Origin: JALSIF01 sp026981635 [NCBI: bacterium]
GTDB taxonomy: Bacteria; 4484-113; JALSIF01
Assembly: GCA_026981635.1 (NCBI GenBank)
Contig: JALSIF010000030.1
Coordinates: 1 to 5,819, forward strand
Reading direction: 5' to 3'
DNA length: 5,819 nucleotides
Positions 1 through 5,819 of this stretch are shown piece by piece (position 1 is the first letter of the stretch; each line of letters begins with the position of its first letter). A model generated the notes under the pieces. That model searched no databases, had not been told where the DNA came from, and worked only from the letters and a program-made list of their open reading frames with translations. The position numbers were made by a program, and so were the translations under genes.

Positions 1-223
1 GCCCCTGAGTCTGGCCGATCTGTTGCGCTACCGCAGCTTCATTGAGGCGAGCCAGCTTCCCGTGCTCATCCCCACCCAGAAGGCCATCCAGCCGGAGGAG
101 GTGGAAGTGCTGGCTGAGCTGGGAGTAGAGGCGGTGATGATCGGTGTGGTGGTCACCGGTCAGGAGGCCGGTCAGGTGGAGCAGGCCACCCGGGCATTCC
201 GCCAGGCCATTGATCGCCTGTAA
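1..223 (+). CDS. C-terminal fragment of a probable (beta/alpha)8-barrel protein, function unknown
   Basis: This is the 3' end of a gene that begins before the window. The reading frame is open from base 2 (PLSLADLLRYRS...) to the TAA at 221-223, so the 66-residue TTG-started version at 23 is only the part after an internal leucine codon. The visible residues alternate as expected for the last units of a TIM barrel: a strand-like LPVLIPTQ, a helix IQPEEVEVLAELG, a second strand VEAVMIGVVVTG, and a closing helix QVEQATRAFRQAIDRL. The MIG..VTG stretch sits where many barrel enzymes bind a substrate phosphate, but that is fold-level inference. I do not recognise the family and assign no reaction. 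No membrane segment is seen, so it is probably cytosolic. Its stop shares one base with the next gene's ATG (TAATG), which implies translational coupling with the DUF4127 gene. Confidence 0.75.
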   Translation, partial: PLSLADLLRYRSFIEASQLPVLIPTQKAIQPEEVEVLAELGVEAVMIGVVVTGQEAGQVEQATRAFRQAIDRL

Positions 224-1713
224 TGGAACTTGCCCTGCCCCTTCGCGTGGCCTATCTGCCGCTGGACGACCGACCGCCCAACCTGAGACTGGTCCAGGGT
301 CTGGCCAGGGCGGCCAGGGTAAGCCTTATCCTTCCCCCGCCGGAAGCCATCCCCACCCTGGAGACTCCCTCATCGGTGCTCGCCCTGGAAAGCTTCCTGC
401 TGGAGCTTGAAGAGATCTCCCACCTGGTGCTCAGCCTGGACAATCTTGCCTTTGGCGGGCTCACCTTTTCCCGCCGGGCCACTCCCCGGGGGGGACTGCC
501 CGGGCTGATTGAGGCACTAAAGGGCTTCAAGCTAAAAAACCCCCAGGCCGAAATCTTGGCCTTCACCGTCCTCCCCCCCACCCCGCGGGAAGACCAGCCC
601 ACTCTCCTCCGGGCCCTTTACCAGACCGGACGGGGCATGCTTGCCAGCGGCAGGCCCACTCCACCACGTCTCAGACCCAGCCTGCGTACCCGGCTTCTGC
701 GCCGCCAGCGCTACCTGAACACCATAAGCTCTCTGCTTGAGGAGATCCTGCCCCTCTGTCGTGCGGTGGTGGTGGGTCACGATGATGTGGGTCTGCCCAT
801 GGCGGCTGTCGCGGCACGGCGCTGGCTTATTAGCCGTCTCCCTTCCACCTGGCGGGAGAAGGTCTTCCTCATGGACGGGGCAGACGAGCTGGGGGCACTC
901 ACCTTTGCAAGGGCGCTCATCCCCCAGCTTACCGAGACCCGCCTGCCCCTCATCATCGCCTATCCGGAGGGTCTGCACCTTAGGGGAAAGTTTGAGTCGG
1001 TGAGCCTTGCCCGGGTGCTCTATGAGAAGCTGCGCTTCCTCGGCCTTGAGGCCTATGCCATAAAAAGGCTTACCGGCGCCGAGATCCCCTTCGCCATTTT
1101 CAACTGGCCCCAGGGCCGCCAGCCCGACCACCTTGACCCCCCGCTGGGGGAGGAGCGACAGGTGCTGACCAACTTAAGGGAGCAGTTGCGCAAGCGCTAC
1201 CTCAGACTGCTTGAGGGACTGACCCAGGCGCCCCGCTGGATGGCGGCAGATCTCGCCTGGGCCAACGGCTCCTCCCCTGAGCTTTGGGCCCAATTTGCCG
1301 CCACTCCCAGGCTCTCCTTCCCCCTAGGCTATGCCGGCCTCAACACCCAGGCCAACGCCCTGGGAGCGGTGCTCGCCCAGTGGGTAGTGGCCCACTACCC
1401 GGGCTGTCGCACCGACCAGCTCTTCCGCCTAAGCCTTGAGCGGGTGGCAGACGACTTCTACTACCAGGTCCAGTTTCGCCCCCGGGTAAGGGAGCGGCTG
1501 AGGGATCGGGGGATGAACCCAGATCTGCCCCACCCCGAGTGGCCCGGCTGGGAGGAGCTGGCGAGGGAGCTTGAGGCCGGGGTGGGCAGGCTGCTTGACC
1601 GGCTAAGCCACACCGGCCGCCTCCCCCTGACCCGGGAGAGGCTCACCGTCAGGGCCCGCTTCCCCTGGTGGCGGAGCTTTGAGGCAGAGATTGAAATTGG
1701 GCTTTCGGAGTGA
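223..1713 (+). CDS. DUF4127 family protein
   Basis: This 496-residue protein is near the usual length of about 500 for DUF4127 (Pfam PF13552), and I recognise the family from several motifs. These are an N-terminal YLPLDDRPPN (residues 11-20), a strand LVLSLDNLAFGGL (68-80), GHDDVG (185-190), DGADELGALTFARA (218-231), ADLAWANGS (342-350), GYAGLNTQANALGAVLAQ (369-386) and a late DFYYQVQFR (411-419). The acidic and histidine-rich motifs suggest a metal or sugar-like ligand site, but no activity is established that I can cite. No signal peptide or transmembrane helix is seen, so it is probably cytosolic. The ATG at 223 overlaps the previous stop as TAATG and has no clear Shine-Dalgarno sequence, so translation is probably coupled. 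A GTG at 247 (residue 9, just before the first motif) is a less likely alternative start. The FAD oxidoreductase follows after one base. Family call is firm; function unknown. Confidence 0.9.
   Translation: MELALPLRVAYLPLDDRPPNLRLVQGLARAARVSLILPPPEAIPTLETPSSVLALESFLLELEEISHLVLSLDNLAFGGLTFSRRATPRGGLPGLIEALKGFKLKNPQAEILAFTVLPPTPREDQPTLLRALYQTGRGMLASGRPTPPRLRPSLRTRLLRRQRYLNTISSLLEEILPLCRAVVVGHDDVGLPMAAVAARRWLISRLPSTWREKVFLMDGADELGALTFARALIPQLTETRLPLIIAYPEGLHLRGKFESVSLARVLYEKLRFLGLEAYAIKRLTGAEIPFAIFNWPQGRQPDHLDPPLGEERQVLTNLREQLRKRYLRLLEGLTQAPRWMAADLAWANGSSPELWAQFAATPRLSFPLGYAGLNTQANALGAVLAQWVVAHYPGCRTDQLFRLSLERVADDFYYQVQFRPRVRERLRDRGMNPDLPHPEWPGWEELARELEAGVGRLLDRLSHTGRLPLTRERLTVRARFPWWRSFEAEIEIGLSE
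1707..1710 (+). promoter_or_regulatory. Probable ribosome binding site of the FAD oxidoreductase gene
   Basis: GGAG lies in the last codons of the DUF4127 gene, four bases before the ATG at 1715 and directly before the DUF4127 TGA stop. The spacing is short, and coupling to DUF4127 translation probably helps. It favours the ATG at 1715 over the upstream TTG at 1679. Confidence 0.5.
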
Positions 1714-1714
1714 G

Positions 1715-3106
1715 ATGACAGGGGAGCGCTACCAGGTGGTGGTGGTTGGGGGAGGGATGGCCGGCACGGTGGCCGCCCTCACCGCCGCCCGGCTGGGGGC
1801 AAGGACCCTGCTGGTGGAGCGCTCGGCGGAGCTTGGCGGGGTGGCCAGCCGAGCCTGGGTGACCCCCTGGCAGAGCTTCCACTCTCCCCGCGGGCGGGTG
1901 GTGGGGGGCATACCCCAGCTCATCGTGGAGCGGCTGGTGGAGATGGGCGCCTGCCTGGGCCATGTGCCCGACCCCATCGGCTTTGCCCCCTCCCTCACCC
2001 CGGTGGAACCCCGGGCGGTTGCCCCCCTGCTGGTAGAGCTGGCTAGGGAGGCGGGAGTGGAGCTCTCCCTTGAAACGAGCCTCACCGGGGTGGAGGTGGA
2101 GGAGGGAAGGGTTGCCGGCCTCACCCTCGCCCGGGGCGGGGAGGAGAGCCAGGTGCGGGCGGGGGCGGTGGTGGATGCCACCGGCTCTGCCCTGGTTGCC
2201 CGGATGGCAGGTCTGCCAACGGAGCTTAGCGAGGAGCGCCAGCCGGCAAGCCTCCTCTTTCGCATGAGCGGGGTTGATGGTGGGGAGATCATCGCCTACA
2301 TGGAGGAGAACCCGGAGGAGTTTGTCCTTAACCCTGACCGGCGGGTGCTAAGACTTGGCTACCTTGCGGTAAGCGGCTTCTTCTCCCTGGTGAGGGAGGC
2401 CAGAGAGCGGGGCGAGCTTCGCCTGCTCAACCGCGACAGGGTGCTCTTCTTCGGCCTGCCCAGCGGAGACGAGGTGATCGTAAACACCACCCGCCTGGAG
2501 CCACCCCCCACCGACGACCCCAGCTCCCCCCACTACCAGCGCTACTACCGGGAGGGGGTGGAGCAGGTGAGGGAGCTAGCCGGCTGGATGGTGAGGAGAC
2601 TGCCCGGCTTTGCCCGGGCAGAAATGACCGGCCTTGCCCAGGAGCTGGGCATCCGGGAGAGCTTCCGCCTGGTGGGCGCCTACCTGCTCTCTGCGGAGGA
2701 TGTCCTCTCGGGCAGACATTTTGCCGATTCGGTGGCGCTGGGATCCTTCCCCATTGACATCCACCGCCAGGATGCTGGCCTGGAAAGCTACCCCATCGGC
2801 GGGGAGGGCGACTACGGCATCCCCCTGGGCTGCCTCCATCACCCCACGGTGGCAAACCTGTATGTTGCCGGCAAGGGGGCCAGCTTCTCCCACCGCGCCT
2901 TCGCCTCCGCCCGCACCATCCCCACCGCCATGAGTCTGGGTCAGGCAGCAGGCATCCTGGCCTTCCTTGCCAGCGAGGGGATGGCGGCAGGGTCTCCCGG
3001 CCTTGGGGAAAGCTTTGGCGAACTTGCCCGGGGACTGGGCCACATCCACCGCCCCGAGCAGATCGTAAGGGACCAGCTTACCCGCAACTTTCTCTCCGCG
3101 GACTAG
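1715..3106 (+). CDS. FAD-dependent oxidoreductase (FAD_oxidored / PF12831 type)
   Basis: This 463-residue flavoprotein starts with a Rossmann dinucleotide-binding fold: VVVVGGGMAGT with GxGxxG at residues 12-17, then the ribose-binding glutamate in LLVERS (E35) and the GG pair at 41-42 that typically contacts the FAD pyrophosphate. A second FAD-contact block lies near the C-terminus: NLYVAGKGASFSHRAFAS (about 381-398), ARTIPTAMSLGQAAG (399-413). This is the characteristic ending of the FAD_oxidored group, often annotated generically. The substrate is not predictable, and no signal peptide or iron-sulfur cysteine cluster is seen. I chose the ATG at 1715, one base after the DUF4127 stop, with GGAG at 1707-1710 as a closely spaced ribosome binding site. 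A TTG at 1679 would add 12 residues but lies inside the DUF4127 gene. Position suggests it acts with the DUF4127 protein. The gene ends in TAG, overlapping the stop of the opposing glycosyltransferase. Confidence 0.9.
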   Translation: MTGERYQVVVVGGGMAGTVAALTAARLGARTLLVERSAELGGVASRAWVTPWQSFHSPRGRVVGGIPQLIVERLVEMGACLGHVPDPIGFAPSLTPVEPRAVAPLLVELAREAGVELSLETSLTGVEVEEGRVAGLTLARGGEESQVRAGAVVDATGSALVARMAGLPTELSEERQPASLLFRMSGVDGGEIIAYMEENPEEFVLNPDRRVLRLGYLAVSGFFSLVREARERGELRLLNRDRVLFFGLPSGDEVIVNTTRLEPPPTDDPSSPHYQRYYREGVEQVRELAGWMVRRLPGFARAEMTGLAQELGIRESFRLVGAYLLSAEDVLSGRHFADSVALGSFPIDIHRQDAGLESYPIGGEGDYGIPLGCLHHPTVANLYVAGKGASFSHRAFASARTIPTAMSLGQAAGILAFLASEGMAAGSPGLGESFGELARGLGHIHRPEQIVRDQLTRNFLSAD

Positions 3107-3789
3107 CGGCGGTTTCGCCTCACCAGGCGGTTTAGCTTCCAGCCCAGGATGTCGCGGTACATGGCCATCCGCTCAACGAAGCCGGGCAGAAGCCCCCGCT
3201 TCTCCTCCTTCATCTGGTGGCTTAGCCCCCGAAGCTCAACTCGCCTCACCTTGGCCCCTGCCTTCTCCAGGTAGTGGTTCAGGGCCACCTCAATCCCGTA
3301 GCGCTGGTCCCAATCGGCAAACCCCTCCAGAAGCTCCCGCCGCACCGCCCGCTGGCCCGAGATGCCCGGGGCCACCTTCTGGGCCAGGTCGGTTGGTGCC
3401 CTGCCCTGCTGAAAGACCCCCAGGGTGGCGTCGCACTCGCCCAGGAGCACCGGCTCCACCAGGGCCACCAGGTGATCGGGGCGAAGGCCGATGAGATCGG
3501 CGTCCACAAAGGCCACCACCCTGCCCCGGCTCTGCTTGAAGCCAGTAAGCATGGCCATCCCCTTGCCCAGGTTTTGGGGATGGACAAAGAGCCGAAGCTT
3601 GGCGATGGCCAGCCGTTGGGCCGCCCGGGCGGTCCCGTCCCGGGAGCCGTCGTCCACCACCACGATCTCGTCAATGAGCTCCACCCCAGCCGCCGTCTCC
3701 ACCACCGAAGGGAGTCTCTCCGCCTCGTTGTAGGCGGGGATGACCAGTGAGACCCTGACCCTTCCCTCTTGCTGGCCACTCCCCTCCAC
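3103..3789 (-). CDS. Family 2 glycosyltransferase
   Basis: This 228-residue GT-A fold glycosyltransferase begins with the nucleotide-sugar binding strand SLVIPAYNE (residues 14-22), followed by VVVDDGSRDGT (43-53), NLGKGMAM (73-80), and the metal-binding FVDADL with DAD at 96-98. Later motifs are GVFQQGRAPTDLAQ (124-137), SGQRAVRR (144-151) and SHQMKEEKRG (190-199), where H191 may be the distal metal ligand seen in some GT-A enzymes. The mix resembles small clostridial GT2 proteins and is distantly like glucosyl-3-phosphoglycerate and dolichyl-phosphate sugar synthases. Donor and acceptor cannot be told from sequence. No transmembrane helix is present; the basic C-terminus (RRNRR) might touch membrane or nucleic acid. 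The start is GTG at 3789 with no good ribosome binding site. It lies four bases from the ispG stop and in the same frame, so translation probably depends on ispG. Confidence 0.88.
   Translation of the reverse strand: MEGSGQQEGRVRVSLVIPAYNEAERLPSVVETAAGVELIDEIVVVDDGSRDGTARAAQRLAIAKLRLFVHPQNLGKGMAMLTGFKQSRGRVVAFVDADLIGLRPDHLVALVEPVLLGECDATLGVFQQGRAPTDLAQKVAPGISGQRAVRRELLEGFADWDQRYGIEVALNHYLEKAGAKVRRVELRGLSHQMKEEKRGLLPGFVERMAMYRDILGWKLNRLVRRNRR
3116..3129 (+). terminator. Weak candidate transcription terminator hairpin at the convergent junction
   Basis: CGCCT (3116-3120) can pair with AGGCG (3125-3129) around a CACC loop, ten bases after the FAD oxidoreductase stop. On the + strand it is followed by GTTTAG, which is a poor T-tract, and on the minus strand there is no T-tract. 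The hairpin lies inside the 3' end of the glycosyltransferase gene. With no true intergenic space, this is the only local structure that could slow polymerase at the end of the + strand operon. GC-rich DNA makes such short stems common by chance. Confidence 0.2.
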
Positions 3790-3792
3790 CGG

Positions 3793-4920
3793 CTAGGCCC
3801 CGCGGGAAGCGAGGAAGGTCTCAATCTCCTCCTTGAGGGCGGGAAGCAGCTCATCAAAGGTGAGCTTGCTGCGCACGATCTTTCCCTCCCGATAGATGAG
3901 GAAGTTTCCCCGCCCGGCGGCAATGCCCACGTCGGCCTCCCGACACTCCCCCGGCCCGTTCACCTCGCAGCCCATCACCGCCACGGTAAGCTTGCCCGAG
4001 ACCTCAAGCTCCTCCAAATAGTCCTGCACCAGCTCAATGAGTTTGTAGAGGTCGTAGTTGATCCGCCCGCAGGTGGGACAGGCGACCAGCTTGATGTGGT
4101 CGGGAAGCAGGTCCAGGGCAGCAAGGATCTCCTTGGCCACCTTTACCTCCTCCACCGGGTTGTCGGTGAGGCTTACCCGGATGGTGTCACCGATGCCCTC
4201 GGCCAGAAGCAGGCTCAGTCCAACCGTGGAGCGGGCCGCTCCCCCTACCCCGGGGCCCGCCTCGGTCACCCCGAGGTGAAGGGGAAGGTCGGAAAGCTGG
4301 GCAAACTGGCGGTTGGCCTGCACCATGGTCTCCACGTCGGTGGACTTTAGAGAGACCACGATGTCCTCCACCCCCTCATCCTGCATGATCTTTATATAGT
4401 CCAGGGCGCTCTTTACCATGGTGCCGGCCGGGTCGTTGACGAACTCGTCCACATAGCGCTTGGCGATGGAGCCGGAGTTGACCCCGATGCGGATGGGGAT
4501 GCCCGCCTCCCTCACCTCCCGGGCGATGCGCTTGGCCCAGTCGGTGACCACGCAGGTGCCGGGGTTTAGCCTCACTTTGTGGACCCCCGCCTCAATGGCC
4601 ATCAGGGCGTGCTGGGGGGTGTAGTGGATGTCGGCGATCACCGGTAGGGGGGAGTGCCTTACGATGTCCTTCAGCGCCCGGGCGTCCTCGTCCTCCGGTA
4701 CCGCCACCCTGACCAGCTGGCAGCCCGCCTTGGCCAGGGCCAGGATCTGGCGCATGGTGGCGGAGTAGTCGCGGGTCTTGGTGTCGCACATGGACTGGAT
4801 CACCACCGGCGCCCCTCCCCCCAGGGGGACGTCGCCCACCATCACCTGGCGCGAGATGCGCCGGGGGGCAACCAGCGAGTTGCCCAGCCTAGGTGCCGAG
4901 GTAACGAGCTTTTCTCTCAT
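3793..4920 (-). CDS. ispG: 4-hydroxy-3-methylbut-2-en-1-yl diphosphate synthase (IspG/GcpE)
   Basis: IspG converts 2-C-methyl-D-erythritol 2,4-cyclodiphosphate to HMBPP in the cytosol, the penultimate step of the MEP isoprenoid pathway, using a [4Fe-4S] cluster and an external reductant. This 375-residue protein has the N-terminal barrel (GGGAPVVIQSM at 34-44, ADIHY at 96-100, VRLNPG at 116-121, RIGVNSGS at 144-151, SLKST at 190-194, LGVTEAGPG at 216-224). Its C-terminal cluster domain has CPTCGR (C281, C284) and MGCEVNGPGE (C318, E325), matching the three cysteines and one glutamate that ligate the cluster in known IspG. Length is normal for the two-domain bacterial form. The ATG at 4920 is preceded by AAAGGAG and lies 32 bases inside the upstream larA-type gene. 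This gives roughly 23 residues before the conserved RQVMVG start of the family. A GT2 gene follows. Identification is secure. Confidence 0.97.
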   Translation of the reverse strand: MREKLVTSAPRLGNSLVAPRRISRQVMVGDVPLGGGAPVVIQSMCDTKTRDYSATMRQILALAKAGCQLVRVAVPEDEDARALKDIVRHSPLPVIADIHYTPQHALMAIEAGVHKVRLNPGTCVVTDWAKRIAREVREAGIPIRIGVNSGSIAKRYVDEFVNDPAGTMVKSALDYIKIMQDEGVEDIVVSLKSTDVETMVQANRQFAQLSDLPLHLGVTEAGPGVGGAARSTVGLSLLLAEGIGDTIRVSLTDNPVEEVKVAKEILAALDLLPDHIKLVACPTCGRINYDLYKLIELVQDYLEELEVSGKLTVAVMGCEVNGPGECREADVGIAAGRGNFLIYREGKIVRSKLTFDELLPALKEEIETFLASRGA

Positions 4921-5819
4921 CTATCTCCTTTCGGGGCAGCAGTTGGTCCTTGCCGATGAAGGTCAAGTTTAGCCCGAAGGGCACCACCGCCACCCGCTCC
5001 ACCTGCCCCGCCTTGGTGAAGGCCTCCTGCAGGGCGGCCGGCAGGCTCTCCCTTACTACTACCCCAAAGGGGGAAACCTCCGCTGGATCAAGCTCGCTAA
5101 CCATCACCACATGGATCCGCTCGGTCTTCTTGACCAGCGCCAGCACCAGGTGGGCCAGGGGCCGGTAGCCATGGCGGAGCATCTCCTTCAGGCGGTGGCT
5201 TGAGGCCATTTCTCGGTAGTCGGCAAAGCCGGTGTGTCCCATCCCTTCCTCACAGCGGGCGACCAGCACCAGCGAACCCCCGTCGCGCACCAGCCGGGCA
5301 CAATTTTCCATCACCTTGTGGGCCTGGTAGAAGTTTACGTCCCGCGGGTGTCCTCCGCAGGAGGCGATCACCAGGTCGTAGGGCACCTCCGGCACCAGCC
5401 GGCCGAAGTGCTCCTCCACGATGGTACAGCCCCGGCGGTGGGCGTAGCTGTAGTCCCCTGCCACCACCGCCCCCACCCCGCCCGAGGCGTCCTCAATCAC
5501 ATCCAGCATAAAGTCGGGCCGGGCCATGGCGCAGACGTCCATCAGGTCTTCATGGACCGGGTTCCCCTTCAGTATCCCCGCCCGGGCCATGGGGTGGAAG
5601 TCGCCGGTCACCGGATCTATGGCCAGGCGGTGGTTCTCCACGATGGATCGGGTGGCGCCTACAGCAGGAAAGAGGCCCTTTCTGCCGCCGGAAAAGCCGG
5701 CAAAGTAGTGGTAGGTGATGGAGCCGGTGATCATCAGAAAGTCGGCGTCGGCGGCCAGCCTATTTAGATGAACCAGGGTCCCCCGGTCGGTGCGCCCCAG
5801 GCTGACATGGGAGCTCTCA
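4889..5819 (-). CDS. larA: LarA-type nickel-pincer 2-hydroxyacid racemase, partial (N-terminus missing)
   Basis: LarA interconverts D- and L-lactate using a nickel-pincer nucleotide (NPN) cofactor, and its homologues racemise or epimerise other short 2-hydroxy acids. About 309 residues are visible; the frame runs off the window edge, so the ATG at 5734 is internal. Comparison with Lactiplantibacillus plantarum LarA, from memory, places the first visible residue near position 138. Key residues are present: HYFAGFSGGRK gives the nickel-ligand histidine (codon 5708-5710, like H174) and the lysine that holds the cofactor (5678-5680, like K184). VENHRL gives the second nickel-ligand histidine (5630-5632, like H200). 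YQAHK (5315-5329) matches the Y294/Q295/K298 active-site set. The H108-equivalent would lie off the window. The first visible part (SLGRTDRGTLVHLNR) also fits LarA. Substrate is not determinable here. It is the first visible gene of the minus-strand operon and overlaps ispG by 32 bases. Confidence 0.9.
   Translation of the reverse strand, partial: ESSHVSLGRTDRGTLVHLNRLAADADFLMITGSITYHYFAGFSGGRKGLFPAVGATRSIVENHRLAIDPVTGDFHPMARAGILKGNPVHEDLMDVCAMARPDFMLDVIEDASGGVGAVVAGDYSYAHRRGCTIVEEHFGRLVPEVPYDLVIASCGGHPRDVNFYQAHKVMENCARLVRDGGSLVLVARCEEGMGHTGFADYREMASSHRLKEMLRHGYRPLAHLVLALVKKTERIHVVMVSELDPAEVSPFGVVVRESLPAALQEAFTKAGQVERVAVVPFGLNLTFIGKDQLLPRKEIDERKARYLGT
4925..4931 (-). promoter_or_regulatory. 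Ribosome binding site of ispG
   Basis: On the minus strand AAAGGAG is followed by ATAG and then the ATG at 4920-4918. It is the clearest Shine-Dalgarno match in the window. It supports the ispG start even though it lies inside the larA-type reading frame and adds an unusual N-terminal extension. The spacer of four bases is slightly short but workable. Confidence 0.75.

Noticed and set aside
532-1131. 199-residue minus-strand open frame opposite the DUF4127 gene
   Set aside because: It has no recognisable motif, a low-complexity composition, and lies wholly antisense to a well-supported gene. Long antisense frames are expected in GC-rich DNA.
1679-1714. TTG start at 1679 for the FAD oxidoreductase
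   Set aside because: It would add 12 residues with no family match inside the DUF4127 gene; the ATG at 1715 follows GGAG and fits the usual distance to GxGxxG.
1729-2292. 187-residue minus-strand open frame opposite the FAD oxidoreductase
   Set aside because: The sequence is dominated by Ser, Arg, Pro and Thr, as expected from reading GC-rich codons backwards, and it covers the conserved FAD-binding domain.
3096-3109. CCGC/GCGG short stem spanning the convergent stops as a bidirectional terminator
   Set aside because: The stem has only four base pairs with a six-base loop and no T-tract on either strand.
3279-3923. 214-residue minus-strand open frame overlapping the glycosyltransferase in another frame
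   Set aside because: Trp/Ser/Pro/Arg-rich translation typical of a shifted frame; the DDGS and DAD motifs are in the other frame.
3769-4350. 193-residue plus-strand open frame opposite ispG
   Set aside because: It is antisense to highly conserved IspG motifs and shows no family signature of its own.
5732-5734. ATG at 5732-5734 as the start of the LarA-type gene
   Set aside because: The frame stays open to the window edge and the upstream residues (SLGRTDRGTLVHLNR) fit the LarA family, so this methionine is internal.
5234-5767. 177-residue plus-strand open frame opposite the larA-type gene
   Set aside because: It is antisense to the LarA catalytic motifs and is His/Gly/Val-rich without a recognisable domain.

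Overview
This is a gene-dense, clearly GC-rich bacterial window with almost no non-coding DNA. It holds two operon fragments that face each other: three genes on the + strand (1-3106) and three on the - strand (3103-5819). Their stop codons overlap in one shared CTAG at 3103-3106. No promoter, tRNA, rRNA, CRISPR array or mobile element is visible. Both transcription units begin outside the window. An MEP-pathway ispG gene shows this is a bacterium. A LarA-type nickel-pincer enzyme and a 228-aa glycosyltransferase of a kind I associate with Clostridia-like Firmicutes suggest an anaerobic, possibly thermophilic, high-GC lineage. That placement is inference.

Plus strand. First comes the C-terminal end of a probable (beta/alpha)8-barrel protein (1-223). 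Its TAA stop shares one base with the ATG of a DUF4127-family protein (223-1713). One base after that gene's stop, a FAD-dependent oxidoreductase of the FAD_oxidored type begins (1715-3106). The tight coupling implies co-expression and perhaps one pathway, but neither the DUF4127 protein nor the barrel protein has a function I can assign. This is the best candidate in the window for an undescribed biochemical system.

Minus strand, read from 5819 down to 3103. First is the C-terminal two thirds of a lactate racemase LarA-type protein (4889-5819). It keeps two of the nickel-ligand histidines and the lysine that carries the cofactor. It overlaps the start of ispG (3793-4920) by 32 bases, and ispG has a strong ribosome binding site inside the larA-type gene. 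After ispG comes a family 2 glycosyltransferase (3103-3789) that starts with GTG. It lies in the same reading frame as ispG, separated only by a TAG stop and one CCG codon.

How the genes work together is mostly inferred. IspG makes the isoprenoid precursor HMBPP, and a family 2 glycosyltransferase could act on a polyprenyl-phosphate or envelope glycan. The LarA-type enzyme would racemise or epimerise a 2-hydroxy acid and would need LarB/LarC/LarE cofactor genes located elsewhere. Nothing in the sequence directly links the two operons beyond their convergent layout.
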